Assembly: GCA_030446485.1 (NCBI GenBank)
Contig: JAUJNF010000002.1
Span: forward strand, 1 to 64,000
Reading direction: 5' to 3'
DNA: 64,000 bases
Origin: Thermoleophilaceae bacterium
GTDB taxonomy: Bacteria; Actinomycetota; Thermoleophilia; Solirubrobacterales; Thermoleophilaceae
Shown piece by piece: positions 1 through 8,977 of the stretch. Each line of letters opens with the position of its first letter. Positions within the stretch are counted from its first letter, which is position 1. A program made the position numbers and the translations under genes. A model generated the notes under the pieces. That model saw only the letters and a list, made by a program, of their open reading frames with translations. It had not been told where the DNA came from and did no database searches.

Positions 1-571
1 CGGCCACCACCACGTCGACGTCCCACTCGTCCTGCGGGATCGGCACGGCGCCGAGGCCCGACACGGCGTCGACCGCGAGCAGCGCGCCGTGCGAGTGGGC
101 GACCTCGGTAAGCGCGCGAACGTCGTTCACCACGCCGGTGGAGGTCTCCGACAGCGTGGTGAACACCACGGCGATGCCCGGATTCTCACCGAGCGCGCGG
201 TCGAGGTCGGTGGGCTCCACCCTGTTGCCCCAGCCCGCGTCATGGTGCACCACCGCCGCGCCGTACGCCTCGCACAGCTCCTTCCAGCGCTCGCCGAACT
301 TGCCGCACGACGCCACCAGCGCCGGCTCACCAGGGCTCGTGAGGTTCACCACCGCCGACTCGAGCCCACCGGTGCCGGAGGAGGCGAAGGCGAGCACGTC
401 GTGCTCGGTCTGGAACACCATCTTCAGCCGCTCGAGGCAGCGCGCGTAGGTCGCGATGAAGGCCGGCGCGCGGTGGTACAGGATGGGCTCGGCCATCACC
501 TGCGACACCGCGGGCGGAAGCGGCGTCGGCCCGGCTGTCATCAGGTACTGCTTGATGTAGGGATCCGCCAC
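1..571 (-). CDS. Class V PLP-dependent aminotransferase (alanine/serine-glyoxylate type), 5' part
   Basis: The reading frame is open from a GTG at 571 to the window edge, so the C-terminal half is missing. The N-terminus carries the family signature KQYLMTAGPTPLPP, then LAFASSGTGGLESAVVNLT (phosphate-binding region) and HGALLAVDAVSGLGAVP (the Asp that contacts the PLP pyridine). The PLP lysine lies beyond the edge. Enzymes of this type convert alanine or serine plus glyoxylate (or pyruvate), and in actinobacteria they often sit near serA and the ilv genes. It lies downstream of ilvC on the same strand, separated by the two proline-rich membrane proteins. ATG 541 is an alternative start, but the preceding residues DPYIKQYL fit the family. 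A TACGAT hexamer lies 9 bases before GTG 571, so it may have its own promoter. Confidence 0.85.
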   Translation of the reverse strand, partial: MADPYIKQYLMTAGPTPLPPAVSQVMAEPILYHRAPAFIATYARCLERLKMVFQTEHDVLAFASSGTGGLESAVVNLTSPGEPALVASCGKFGERWKELCEAYGAAVVHHDAGWGNRVEPTDLDRALGENPGIAVVFTTLSETSTGVVNDVRALTEVAHSHGALLAVDAVSGLGAVPIPQDEWDVDVVVA

Positions 572-626
572 GGACAAGCGATCGTAGCGGACCCCCGGGA
601 CCGCTCAGAGGCCTCTGGAAGGTGGG

Positions 627-1370
627 TCAGAGGAGGCTGGCCAGCCGCCAGGCCACGCTGTCGCCGGCCGCGCCGGCAGCGGCGAGGATGATGACCAGGG
701 CGATGAGGCCCGCGAACAGGAGCAGCGGAATGACCACCACGGCGATCTCGCCGGCGGTGTACGGCGCGTCTGGTGCCCGCCCCCCGCGACTGCGGTCGTA
801 GTAGTTGTTCAGCTTCTCCTGGATCAGGAGGTAGACGATGAACTGCAGGCCGAACAGGCTGCCCACGACGTTGCCCGCGGTGTAGGGCGCGACGTCGAAC
901 CCGGGCAGCCCGACCCGCTGGCGCAACAGGCTGATGTCACGCCACAGCCAGTGGGCGATGAAGTAGTTGAGAATCGGCACGAAGTTGCCGGCCGTCTGCA
1001 GCCCGGCGCGGTCGTTCGTCCCGAGCTCGCGGCTCAGCTGCTTGCGGGTGACGTAGAACCAGTAGAGGGTGTAGAGACCGATGCTGAGTGCGCTGAAACC
1101 GACGATGCGCAGGTAGGAGCGCCTGACCGGCATGTCCTCCGGGCCGACGCTGGGCGGCGGCGGCGCGTAGCCGTAGGCCGGCATGCCGCCGGGCGGCGGC
1201 GCGGGCGGATAGCCGGGGGCTCCGGGAGCGCCGGGGGCCGGTGGCGGGTAGCCGTGAGGCGGCGCCTGCGGCGGGTAGTCGTAGCCCGGCGCTCCGGCCG
1301 GCGGCTGCGGCGGACCACCCGGCGCCTGAGGGGGCTCCCACGGACGCTCGCGCGGGGTCGGTCCCTCCAT
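627..1370 (-). CDS. Proline-rich DUF4234-like membrane protein
   Basis: The protein has 247 residues. Roughly the first 75 are almost all Pro, Gly, Ala and Tyr (PPAPGAPGAPGYPPAPPP-like runs), a flexible cytoplasmic tail. From RRSYLRIVGFSALSIGLYTLYWFYVTRK onward it resembles DUF4234: a helix followed by an aromatic LYWFY stretch, then HWLWRDISLLRQRVG, two further hydrophobic segments and a final TM near the C-terminus (IAVVVIPLLLFAGLIALVI). Its ATG overlaps the stop of the upstream gene (TGATG), so translation is probably coupled. The function is unknown. The frame also stays open upstream of ATG 1370, but that part is antisense-like and overlaps the neighbouring gene. Confidence 0.8.
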   Translation of the reverse strand: MEGPTPRERPWEPPQAPGGPPQPPAGAPGYDYPPQAPPHGYPPPAPGAPGAPGYPPAPPPGGMPAYGYAPPPPSVGPEDMPVRRSYLRIVGFSALSIGLYTLYWFYVTRKQLSRELGTNDRAGLQTAGNFVPILNYFIAHWLWRDISLLRQRVGLPGFDVAPYTAGNVVGSLFGLQFIVYLLIQEKLNNYYDRSRGGRAPDAPYTAGEIAVVVIPLLLFAGLIALVIILAAAGAAGDSVAWRLASLL

Positions 1371-2017
1371 CACACCACCCCCTTTACCACCAAGACCGCC
1401 ACTGCGCGGGCCGCCGCCTCGAAGCCGTCCGGATTGCCGGGGGCGCCCGGGTCGTCGAAGTCGAGGTCGTCGGCGTAGATGAAGAACAGGGCCCACCCCA
1501 CCGCGGCCAGGAGCGACAGCACCACCGTGACGATCCCGACCACGAAGCCGGCCTGCGCGAGTCCCCGGTTCTTGGTGGTCTCGCCGGCGTCGACCCTGCG
1601 CGTGCCCCTGCGCCCGTAGAAGATGGCGAGGATGCCGAGCACGAGGGTGATGGGGGCCGAGAAGCCGGCGAGGAACATCAGGAGCCCCACCCCCGACAGG
1701 GCGAGCACGAAGGCCACAACGGCCGCGTCGTTTCCCGGTCCGGTGTCCTGAGGCTGGTGGTAGCCCGGTGGGTAGCCCTGGGGCCAACCCTGGGGCGGTG
1801 CCGGGTACCAGCCCTGAGCGGGCGGTGGCGCCGCGCCGTAGGGCGCGCCGTGCGAGTACGGCGCTGGTGCGCTCGCGGGCGGCGGCTCCGCGCTCGCGCT
1901 CGCGGCCGGCGCCGAGGGCTCCGGGGCGCGTGCTCCCGGGGGCGGACCGTCAATGGTGGGACGCGGCCCCGAGGGCTCGGGCGGCAGCCACTGCGGTCGG
2001 TCTGAGGGAGCCTCCAC
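1370..2017 (-). CDS. Proline-rich DUF4190-like membrane protein
   Basis: The protein has 215 residues. About 95 low-complexity residues (Pro, Ala, Gly, Tyr, Gln) precede a small two-helix domain of the DUF4190 type: AAVVAFVLALSGVGLLMFL, then ITLVLGILAIFYGRRGTRRV with a basic turn, the loop GETTKNRGLAQAGFVVGIVTVVLSLLAAVGWALFF, and an acidic tail. DUF4190 proteins are small actinobacterial membrane proteins of unknown role. It is co-transcribed with the next gene (stop and start overlap by one base) and starts 13 bases after the ilvC stop, so it probably rides on the ilvC transcript. Confidence 0.82.
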   Translation of the reverse strand: MEAPSDRPQWLPPEPSGPRPTIDGPPPGARAPEPSAPAASASAEPPPASAPAPYSHGAPYGAAPPPAQGWYPAPPQGWPQGYPPGYHQPQDTGPGNDAAVVAFVLALSGVGLLMFLAGFSAPITLVLGILAIFYGRRGTRRVDAGETTKNRGLAQAGFVVGIVTVVLSLLAAVGWALFFIYADDLDFDDPGAPGNPDGFEAAARAVAVLVVKGVV

Positions 2018-2030
2018 CGTTCGCCCGAGC

Positions 2031-3020
2031 TTAGAAGTCCTGGTCGATCCAGTCCATCATCGAGCGCAGCTCCCTGCCCTCGCGCTCGATCGGCTGGTCC
2101 CTCGCCTCCGCCCGCATGCGCTGGAAGCTCTCCTGGCCGGCGTTGTTCTCGGCGATCCACTCGCGGGCGAAGTCACCGTTCTGGATCTCCGTGAGGATCT
2201 GCTTCATGGCCTGGCGCGTGTCGTCGGTGATCACGCGTTTGCCGCGGGTGTAGTCGCCGTACTCGGCGGTGTTGGAGATCGAGAACCGCATCCCGCTCAG
2301 GCCCTTCTCGTACATGAGGTCGACGATCAGCTTCAGCTCGTGCAGGCACTCGAAGTAGGCCATCCGGGGGTCGTAGCCGGCCTCGACCAGCGTCTCGTAG
2401 CCCGCCCGCACGAGCTCGGTCACGCCCCCGCACAGCACCGCCTGCTCGCCGAACAGATCGGTCTCGGTCTCCTCGCGGAAGCTCGTCTCGATCACCCCGG
2501 CGCGCGTGCAGCCGATGCCCTTGGCGTAGGCCAGCACCCGCTCGCGCGCCTGGCCGCTCGCGTCCACGTGCACGGCGGCAAGCCCCGGCACGCCGTTGCC
2601 CTCGAGGAACTGGCGGCGCACGAGGTGACCCGGCCCCTTGGGGGCGGCCATGCCCACGTCCACCTCTGGCGGCGGCTCGACGGTGCCGTAGTGGATCGAG
2701 AAGCCGTGCGCGAACATGAGCAGGTTGCCCGGCGCGATGCCGTCGCGGATCTCGGCGTTCCACACCTCCCCTTGCTTCTCGTCGGGGAGGAGGACCATCA
2801 CCACGTCGCCCGCGCTGGCGGCGTCCACCACCGGAACCACCTGCAGGCCGTCGTTGCGGGCGGCGTCCACCGAGGGGGAGCCCTCGCGCAGGCCCACCAC
2901 CACCTCGACGCCCGAGTCGTGCAGGTTGAGCGCGTGGGCGTGCCCCTGGGAGCCGTAGCCGAGAATGGCGACGGTCTTGCCGTCGAGGAGGCCGAGGTCG
3001 GCGTCGCCGTCGTAGATCAT
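2031..3020 (-). CDS. ilvC: Ketol-acid reductoisomerase
   Basis: The 329-residue class I enzyme catalyses the NADPH-dependent isomeroreduction of 2-acetolactate and 2-aceto-2-hydroxybutyrate, the second common step of valine and isoleucine synthesis. The Rossmann motif [17 protein letters not shown] is at about residues 21-37, followed by the cofactor-specificity loop [11 protein letters not shown]. The Mg/substrate domain shows [37 protein letters not shown] and SNTAEYGD. Length and motifs are complete. Its partners ilvB and ilvN lie 10 kb away on the same strand, with the men genes in between. An inverted-repeat element (3034-3200) lies immediately upstream of its ATG. Confidence 0.97.
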   Translation of the reverse strand: MIYDGDADLGLLDGKTVAILGYGSQGHAHALNLHDSGVEVVVGLREGSPSVDAARNDGLQVVPVVDAASAGDVVMVLLPDEKQGEVWNAEIRDGIAPGNLLMFAHGFSIHYGTVEPPPEVDVGMAAPKGPGHLVRRQFLEGNGVPGLAAVHVDASGQARERVLAYAKGIGCTRAGVIETSFREETETDLFGEQAVLCGGVTELVRAGYETLVEAGYDPRMAYFECLHELKLIVDLMYEKGLSGMRFSISNTAEYGDYTRGKRVITDDTRQAMKQILTEIQNGDFAREWIAENNAGQESFQRMRAEARDQPIEREGRELRSMMDWIDQDF

Positions 3021-3033
3021 CGGCGCGGCACTT

Positions 3034-3200
3034 TAGATGGTTGATCCCTTATTCCCGCGCCCACGGATGACCCGCCATACCGGCGCTGGATCACCACCCG
3101 CGCCCTCGCAGGTGGCGCCGCCACCTGCTTCGCGCTCGTTCGGCGCCCAGCTTGGTCTGGCGTGCCCCCGCAGGCACGGCAATTCAGAATCAACCATCTA
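3034..3200 (-). repeat. Inverted-repeat-bounded structured element upstream of ilvC
   Basis: Perfect 12-base inverted arms lie at 3034-3045 (TAGATGGTTGAT) and 3189-3200 (ATCAACCATCTA), enclosing about 143 bases. Inside are a 9-bp hairpin with a 3-base loop (3108-3128, GCAGGTGGC / GCCACCTGC) and a 6-bp hairpin (3161-3178, CGTGCC / GGCACG). The outer right arm contains the stop codon of the acyl-CoA synthetase, and the left arm ends 13 bases before the ilvC start. It could be a structured 5' leader or terminator for ilvC, or a small palindromic mobile unit that inserted and supplied the stop codon. No second copy was noticed in the window. A 66-codon frame crosses it but has no protein-like character. 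Confidence 0.5.
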
Positions 3201-6200
3201 GCCCGCCGAGCCCGCACGCTCCATCTCCGCCTGGCGCAGCTCGATGCGACGGATCTTCCCCGTCAGCGTCTTTGGGAGGTCGGCGACGAACTCGACCTTG
3301 CGCGGGTAGGCGTAGGCCGAGAGCCGCTCGCGCACCAGGCGCTTGATGTCGGCCGCCAGCTCGTCGGACGCCTTGTGACCCTCGGCGAGGACGATGAACG
3401 CCTTCACGACGTTGCCGCGGCGCTCGTCGGGAGCCGCGACGGCCGCGGCCTCCCGCACCGCCGGGTGCTCCAGGCACGCGGACTCGACCTCGAACGGCCC
3501 GATCCGGTAGCCCGCCGCGATGATCACGTCGTCGGCGCGGCCCTCGTACCAGACGTAGCCGTCCTCGTCCATGCTCGCGGCATCCTTGGTGTGGAACCAG
3601 TCGCCGCCGAAGGTCTCCCGCGTCGCCTCCTCGTTGTTCCAGTAGCCGAGCGGGTAGTGGGGGTTCGAGCGGGCGCGCAGGCAGATCTCGCCGCGCTCCG
3701 CCTGCGGCACCGGCTGCTCATCCTCGTCGAGGATCGCGATGTCCCAGCCGGGCATCGGCTTGCCCATCGATCCCTCGCGCACCGAGAGAAACGGGAAGTT
3801 GGCCACGAGCGGGTAGGACTCGGTGAGGCCGTAGTAGTCGAGCACCGTGATCCCGTACTGCTCGCGGAACCAGCGTATGGCCTCCGGATTGAGCGGCTCA
3901 CCGGCCGAGCAAACGCGCCGGAAGCGTTGCGGGTACAGCGCGCCCGCATCCTCGATCGCCATCATCGCCCGCATCGCGGTGGGCGTGGTGAACACGTTCG
4001 TGACCTGGTGGCGCGCCAGGAACTCGAGCTGCTTGTGCGGGTCGAAGCCGCCCTCCCGCTGGTAGACGCACTGCACGGCGCCGAGCCGCCACGGCCCGAG
4101 CAGCGGCGCGATGCCCGCGGCCCAGGCCCACTCCCCCATGCCGTGGAAGCGCTCTCCGTCCTCAACCTCGTGGCAGTAGACGAACTCCTCGTGGCCGAGG
4201 AGGTAGCGGTGCGCGTGCACGATGCCCTTGGCCAGTCCCGTGGTGCCGGACGTGTAGTAGAGCTGAGCCGGGTCGTCGGCGGACGTGTCCACCGTCGGCG
4301 CGTCGGTGGGCTGCCCCTCGAGCAGGCCGTCGTCGAGGACGAGGATGCGGTCGTGCTGGAACCGCGCGGCGTTGGCGCGGTCGGTAACGAGCACCTTCGC
4401 CCCCGAGTCGCCGAGGCGGTGAGCGATGCCCTCGTCGCCGTAGAGCACCGACATGGAGAGGAGGATCGCGCCCAGCTTCCAGGTGCCGAAGAAGACCGCC
4501 GCCGTCTCCGGCGTGGCGGGGAGCACCACCGCCACGCGGTCGCCGCGCTCGACCCCGGCCGCGGCGAGCGCGTTCGCCGCCCGCCCGGAGAGGTCCTGCA
4601 GCTCACCCCAGCTGACCTCCCGCACCGCGCCGGAGAAGTGCTCGTGCACCATCGCGAGCTTCTCGGGCGGATGCTTCTCGCACACGTCGCCAGCGATGTT
4701 GTACCGGTCGGGAACGCGCCACTCGTGGCTCGCGCAGGCCTCTTCGTAGGATCCGGCGGCGGAGGTCACGGGGATGGCTCCCTTCTGTCGTGTGGCGACC
4801 GAGGTGGTACTACCCGTTTCCGAGCGGCCAACGCCTGACGACGACTGAAGGCGGCCTCGGACGAGCTTCCCCGCTGCGTTGCGCGGCAGGGCCGGCAGTG
4901 TCTCGATAGCCCTCGGGACCTTGAATCCCGCCAGGCGCTCGCGGCAGTGCGCGATCAGGTCGCCCGGGCGGGTCGGGTTCGAGAGGACGACGAAGCCGAC
5001 CACCGTCTCACCCCACTCCGCGTCCGGCCGCCCTACCACCGCTGCTTCCTCGACCGCCGGATGCGACAGCAGCGCCTCCTCCACCTCGACGGCGCTCACG
5101 TTCTCCCCGCCGGTCACGATCAGGTCCTTGAGGCGGCCCTCCACGTGGAGGAGGCCCCCGTCGTCGAGGCGACCGAGGTCGCCGGTGTGGAGCCAGCCGT
5201 CCGAGCCCAGGGCGCCGGCCGCCACCATCGGCCCGCGCACGAGGATCTCGCCGCTGTCCTGGATTGCACGTCTCCTGGGGGTGAAGGGCAGGACGGCGGA
5301 GCCGATTCGCATCTCCACCCCCGGCAGCGGCCGCGCCCCCTCGTCCCCGCCCGCCGGCGCGGTGGCCACCTGAGACGCGGTTTCCGTCATCCCGTACGTC
5401 GCCAGCAGCGGCAGCCCGAGCTCCCGTGCCCAGTCCAGCAGCTCGCGCGGCACCGGTCCACCGCCGAGCAGCGCGGCGCGCAGGGCCGGCGCCTCCTCGA
5501 GACCAGCCGCTCGCAGGCGACGAAGCATGGTGGGCACCAGCGAGACCAGGGTCGCCTCCCCGGAGCCGAGCGACTGCAGCGCCGCCTCCTCGTCGAAGCC
5601 GTCGTGGAGCACCGCCGCGGTCCCGTAGACCGACGAGCGCAACAGCACCGCCAGGCCGCCCACGTGGAAGACCGGCAGCGGGCAGAGCCAGCGGTCGTCG
5701 GGGGCCACGCCGAGGTGCCAGGCGGAGGCCATAGCGCTCGCGGCGTGGTTGCCGTGCGTGAGCACGACCGGCTTCGGGCTGCCGGAGGTCCCCGATGTGT
5801 AGATCACCGAGTGTGGCCGGCGGGAATCGACCTCGCCCCGGAGCTCGACGTCCGCCTCCTCCCCGTCCGGCGGCTCCTCGACCAGCAGGCGTACGCCCGA
5901 GTCGCCGAGCTGCCAGAGCTGCTCGCCGACGGTCAGCCGGGTGTTCAGGGGCACGAGCGACGCGCCCAGCTTCGGCAGCGCGTGCAGCAGCTCGACGAAC
6001 GCGAGCCCGGCCGGAAGCGTGGTGGCCACGCGGTCCCCCGGCCCCACCCCCCGCGCGGCGAGCCGCCGGGCCGTGCGTGCGGCGCCGGCCTCGAGCTCCG
6101 CGTACGTGGTCGACCGCTCCCCGGTGATCAGGGCCGGGCGCTCCGCGTGGGTGCGCGCGCGCAGGGTGAGCCAGTCGTGCAGGCATCTATCGTACGGGCC

Positions 6201-6206
6201 GCTCAT
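3198..6206 (-). CDS. menE: MenE (o-succinylbenzoate-CoA ligase) fused in frame to an acyl-CoA synthetase
   Basis: A single 1002-codon frame encodes two complete ANL-superfamily adenylating enzymes. Residues 1-455 form MenE, which activates o-succinylbenzoate with ATP and CoA: A3 motif [13 protein letters not shown] at 136-148, [30 protein letters not shown]10 lysine K447 in NAAGKL. Residues 480-1002 form a second acyl-CoA/acetyl-CoA synthetase: [43 protein letters not shown]10 lysine in TLTGK. The roughly 30-residue linker contains a strong ribosome site and a GTG (4769), so the second enzyme may also, or only, be made separately (523 residues). The start is uncertain: ATG 6206 overlaps the menB ATG, whereas CTG 6182 lies 6 bases after a TACGAT box and opens [12 protein letters not shown], like typical MenE N-termini. 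Both halves keep their catalytic motifs. Confidence 0.9.
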   Translation of the reverse strand: MSGPYDRCLHDWLTLRARTHAERPALITGERSTTYAELEAGAARTARRLAARGVGPGDRVATTLPAGLAFVELLHALPKLGASLVPLNTRLTVGEQLWQLGDSGVRLLVEEPPDGEEADVELRGEVDSRRPHSVIYTSGTSGSPKPVVLTHGNHAASAMASAWHLGVAPDDRWLCPLPVFHVGGLAVLLRSSVYGTAAVLHDGFDEEAALQSLGSGEATLVSLVPTMLRRLRAAGLEEAPALRAALLGGGPVPRELLDWARELGLPLLATYGMTETASQVATAPAGGDEGARPLPGVEMRIGSAVLPFTPRRRAIQDSGEILVRGPMVAAGALGSDGWLHTGDLGRLDDGGLLHVEGRLKDLIVTGGENVSAVEVEEALLSHPAVEEAAVVGRPDAEWGETVVGFVVLSNPTRPGDLIAHCRERLAGFKVPRAIETLPALPRNAAGKLVRGRLQSSSGVGRSETGSTTSVATRQKGAIPVTSAAGSYEEACASHEWRVPDRYNIAGDVCEKHPPEKLAMVHEHFSGAVREVSWGELQDLSGRAANALAAAGVERGDRVAVVLPATPETAAVFFGTWKLGAILLSMSVLYGDEGIAHRLGDSGAKVLVTDRANAARFQHDRILVLDDGLLEGQPTDAPTVDTSADDPAQLYYTSGTTGLAKGIVHAHRYLLGHEEFVYCHEVEDGERFHGMGEWAWAAGIAPLLGPWRLGAVQCVYQREGGFDPHKQLEFLARHQVTNVFTTPTAMRAMMAIEDAGALYPQRFRRVCSAGEPLNPEAIRWFREQYGITVLDYYGLTESYPLVANFPFLSVREGSMGKPMPGWDIAILDEDEQPVPQAERGEICLRARSNPHYPLGYWNNEEATRETFGGDWFHTKDAASMDEDGYVWYEGRADDVIIAAGYRIGPFEVESACLEHPAVREAAAVAAPDERRGNVVKAFIVLAEGHKASDELAADIKRLVRERLSAYAYPRKVEFVADLPKTLTGKIRRIELRQAEMERAGSAG
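4767..4786 (-). promoter_or_regulatory. Internal ribosome binding site and GTG start of the second synthetase
   Basis: Within the fused reading frame, AGAAGGGAG (4786-4778) precedes GTG at 4769 by 8 bases, ideal Shine-Dalgarno geometry. Translation from here would give a free 523-residue acyl-CoA synthetase beginning [20 protein letters not shown], close to the usual N-terminus of this subfamily. This suggests the two enzymes were recently separate genes. Confidence 0.7.
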
Positions 6207-6207
6207 G
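6180..6207. promoter_or_regulatory. Shared -10 region and overlapping start codons of menE and menB
   Basis: The sequence CTATCGTA reads TATCGT on the plus strand (6188-6193, 11 bases before the menB ATG at 6205) and TACGAT on the minus strand (6194-6189, 6 bases before CTG 6182 of menE). In addition, the palindrome CATG at 6204-6207 holds an ATG for each strand. One short AT-rich core could therefore serve both divergent genes. Confidence 0.5.
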
Positions 6208-7056
6208 ACCCCCGAGATCCACCCCGCGCTCGAGTGGGCCTCCGGCGGTGACTACACCGACATCCGCTACGAGACGGCCGAGGGGATCGCCAAGATCACG
6301 ATCGACCGGCCGGAGGTGCGCAACGCGTTCCGTCCGCAGACGCTGATCGAGATCTCGGAGGCGCTGGAGCGGGCCCGCGAGGACCTCGACATCGGGGTGA
6401 TCGTGCTCACCGGAGAGGGCCCGCTGGCCTTCTGCTCGGGCGGCGATCAGCGCGTGCGCGGGGACTCGGGCTACATGACCGAGGACGCGCGGGCGGGGCA
6501 CGGGATCGGGCGCTTCCACGTGACCGACCTGCACGTGCAGATGCGGCGCCTTCCCAAGCCGATCGTGGCCATGGTGGCGGGCTACGCGGTCGGCGGCGGC
6601 CACGTGCTGCATCTGGTGTGCGACCTGACGATCGCCGCCGACAACGCCCGCTTCGGCCAGACGGGACCGCGCGTGGGCAGCTTCGACGGCGGCTTCGGCG
6701 CCGGCCTGCTCGCCGACCTGGTCGGACCGAAGAAGGCCAAGGAGATCTGGTTCCTGTGCCGTCAGTACGACGCGTCTCAGGCACTCGCGATGGGCCTCGT
6801 GAACACGGTGGTGCCGCTCGCACGGCTCGAGGAGGAGACCGTCGCGTGGTGCCGCGAGATGCTCGCGCTGTCGCCGTTCGCCCTGCGGCTCATGAAGGCG
6901 AGCTTCCACGCCGCGGAGGACGGCCTGGCCGGCATCCAGCAGCTCGCCCACGACACCAACCTCCTCTTCTACATGAGCGACGAGGCCCAGGAGGGGCGTA
7001 ACGCCTACGTGGAGCGGCGAGCACCCGACTTCGGGAAGTTCCCGAAACGACCTTGA
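6205..7056 (+). CDS. menB: 1,4-dihydroxy-2-naphthoyl-CoA synthase
   Basis: The 283-residue crotonase-fold enzyme closes the second aromatic ring of menaquinone (o-succinylbenzoyl-CoA to DHNA-CoA). Visible signatures are the N-terminal [29 protein letters not shown], the oxyanion and bicarbonate region [67 protein letters not shown] and the C-terminal helix [18 protein letters not shown] followed by [10 protein letters not shown], all typical of MenB rather than a generic enoyl-CoA hydratase. ATG 6205 is used because the conserved N-terminus begins within 15 residues of it. The 3' end overlaps menA by 4 bases. Confidence 0.96.
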   Translation: MTPEIHPALEWASGGDYTDIRYETAEGIAKITIDRPEVRNAFRPQTLIEISEALERAREDLDIGVIVLTGEGPLAFCSGGDQRVRGDSGYMTEDARAGHGIGRFHVTDLHVQMRRLPKPIVAMVAGYAVGGGHVLHLVCDLTIAADNARFGQTGPRVGSFDGGFGAGLLADLVGPKKAKEIWFLCRQYDASQALAMGLVNTVVPLARLEEETVAWCREMLALSPFALRLMKASFHAAEDGLAGIQQLAHDTNLLFYMSDEAQEGRNAYVERRAPDFGKFPKRP

Positions 7057-7967
7057 ACGCCTCGGTCGGACGGGCGACCGGACCGCCGAGCCCGCTGGAG
7101 GTGTGGGTCACCGCCGCCCGCCCGCGCACCCTTCCGGCCGCGGTGGCGCCGGTGCTCGTGGGCACCGCCCTGGCCTCCTCCGAGGGGGCGTTTCGGCCGC
7201 TGGCCTTCGTGTGCACGCTGATCGGCAGCCTCTTCATCCAGATCGGCACGAACCTCTCGAACGACTACTCGGACGCCCGCCGCGGCGCCGATACCGAGGA
7301 CCGGCTCGGGCCGGTGAGGGTCACGGCCGGCGGGCTCATGCCGCCGCGCCAGGTACTGGTGGGCACCTATGCGGCGTTCGCGGTGGCGCTCGCCGCCGGC
7401 GCCTATCTGGTGTACCTGGCCGGGCCGCTCCTCCTCGTGGTCGGCCTCGTGTCGATGCTCGCCGGCGTGCTCTACACCGGCGGGCCGCGGCCCTACGGCT
7501 ACGAGGGCCTCGGCGAGGTCTTCGTGTTCCTGTTCTTCGGGGTCGTTGCCGTGGGGGGCTCGTACTACGTGCACACGGAGAGCCTGCGCTGGGAGGCTCT
7601 GGCCCTGTCGGTGCCGGTTGGGCTGCTGGCCGCCGCCATCCTCGTGGTGAACAACGTGCGCGACATAGACACCGATCGCCGTGCGGGCAAGCGCACGCTG
7701 GCCGTGAAGCTCGGCCGGGCGCGCGCCAAGCGGCTGTTCACCGCCATGCTCGTGCTGAGCCTGATCGCCCCGCCGCTGGTGTGGCTCGCGGGCGGGCTGT
7801 CGGGGTGGCTCCTGCTGCCGCTGCTGTCGGCGCCGCTCGCCGTGGGCCTCGCCCGCGTGGTTTCCACCCGGGCCGACGGCCCGTCCCTGAACGGGGCGCT
7901 CGCGGACGCCGGCCGGCTGCTCGCGGTGTTCTCCATCCTGCTCGCCATCGGGACACTGCTGTCGTGA
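7053..7967 (+). CDS. menA: 1,4-dihydroxy-2-naphthoate polyprenyltransferase
   Basis: The 304-residue integral membrane UbiA-family enzyme attaches the polyprenyl tail to DHNA. It begins with [20 protein letters not shown] and carries both Asp-rich prenyl-diphosphate/Mg sites: [18 protein letters not shown] (about residues 67-84) and [16 protein letters not shown] (about 194-209). Eight to nine hydrophobic helices are apparent. The start overlaps the menB stop (TTGA) and its end overlaps menC (GTGA), so the three genes form a tightly coupled unit. Confidence 0.95.
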   Translation: MNASVGRATGPPSPLEVWVTAARPRTLPAAVAPVLVGTALASSEGAFRPLAFVCTLIGSLFIQIGTNLSNDYSDARRGADTEDRLGPVRVTAGGLMPPRQVLVGTYAAFAVALAAGAYLVYLAGPLLLVVGLVSMLAGVLYTGGPRPYGYEGLGEVFVFLFFGVVAVGGSYYVHTESLRWEALALSVPVGLLAAAILVVNNVRDIDTDRRAGKRTLAVKLGRARAKRLFTAMLVLSLIAPPLVWLAGGLSGWLLLPLLSAPLAVGLARVVSTRADGPSLNGALADAGRLLAVFSILLAIGTLLS

Positions 7968-8977
7968 AGCGCACGCTCAGCCGGCTGTCGATACCCCTCA
8001 AGCAGCCGTTCCCCACCGCCGGCGGCGTGGTGGCCGCTCGGGATCTCGTGCTGCTGCGGATCGAGGACGACGATGGCGCCCGCGGCTACGGCGAGGCGGC
8101 GCCACTCGAGAGCTACGACGGCGTGTCGATCGAGAGCGTGGCCGCCGCGCTCAGCGCCCGGTTGGGCGCGAACGGTCCGCCCCAGGCCCGGGCGGCGGAG
8201 GAGATGGCGCGGCTCGACCTCGAGAGTGCCCGGGCCGGCCGCGCCGTCGGCGATCCCGGCGCCGAGGTGATCCCCGTGAACATGACGCTTCCCGGCGGCC
8301 CGCCCGAGGAGGTGGCCAGGCGGGCGGCGGACGGGCTGCGCGCCGGGTACCAGTGCTTCAAGGTGAAGGTCGGACTGCCGGACGACATCGCGCGCGTGGC
8401 CGCCGTGCGCGGGGCGATCGGCTCGTGGCCCGCTCTGCGGGTGGACGCCAACGGCGTCTGGAGCGTGGAGGAGGCGGTGAACGTGCTGAGCGCGCTGGAG
8501 CCCCTCGACCTCGAGCTCGTGGAGCAGCCGTGCCGGACCCTGCAGGAGCTCGCCCTCGTGAGGCAGGAGCTCGACATCCCCGTGGCCGCCGACGAGGCCA
8601 TAACCACGGCCGACGACGTGCACGACGCCGCCGCGGCCGGGGCCTGCGACGCCGTGAACGTGAAGCTGGCCACCAGCGGCGGCTTCGCGGCGGCGCGCCG
8701 GGCTCTGAGGGCGGCGTCGGAGGAGGGCCTCGACGCCTACCTGTCGAGCACGCTCGACGGGCCGTGGGGCATCGCCGCGGCGCTGCAGCTTGCCGCCTCC
8801 GAGCGGGTGTCGCTGGCCTGCGGCCTGGCCACGCTCGAGCTCTTCGATGCCGAGCTCGCGCGCGTGCTGCCGCCGCCGCACGCCGGGCTCATGGCTGTGC
8901 CCGAGGGACCGGGCCTAGGGGTGCGGGTGAGCGACGAGGCGCTCGCCGAGGTGCTCGTCGAGGAAGTCGACCAGTAG
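7964..8977 (+). CDS. menC: o-Succinylbenzoate synthase
   Basis: The 337-residue enolase-superfamily enzyme dehydrates SHCHC to o-succinylbenzoate. The capping domain ([15 protein letters not shown]...GYGEAAPLESYDG) is followed by the barrel with the acid/base lysine pair in CFKVKVG, metal ligands in VDANG, VEQP and ADEA, and the second lysine in NVKLA. GTG 7964 overlaps the menA stop. The 3' end overlaps the convergent menH gene by 63 bases, a tail-to-tail overlap in which both proteins have credible C-termini. Confidence 0.93.
   Translation: MKRTLSRLSIPLKQPFPTAGGVVAARDLVLLRIEDDDGARGYGEAAPLESYDGVSIESVAAALSARLGANGPPQARAAEEMARLDLESARAGRAVGDPGAEVIPVNMTLPGGPPEEVARRAADGLRAGYQCFKVKVGLPDDIARVAAVRGAIGSWPALRVDANGVWSVEEAVNVLSALEPLDLELVEQPCRTLQELALVRQELDIPVAADEAITTADDVHDAAAAGACDAVNVKLATSGGFAAARRALRAASEEGLDAYLSSTLDGPWGIAAALQLAASERVSLACGLATLELFDAELARVLPPPHAGLMAVPEGPGLGVRVSDEALAEVLVEEVDQ

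Noticed and set aside
3017..3217. A 66-codon minus frame through the inverted-repeat element
   Set aside because: Arg/Ala-rich with no conserved features; the DNA is better explained by the palindromic element.
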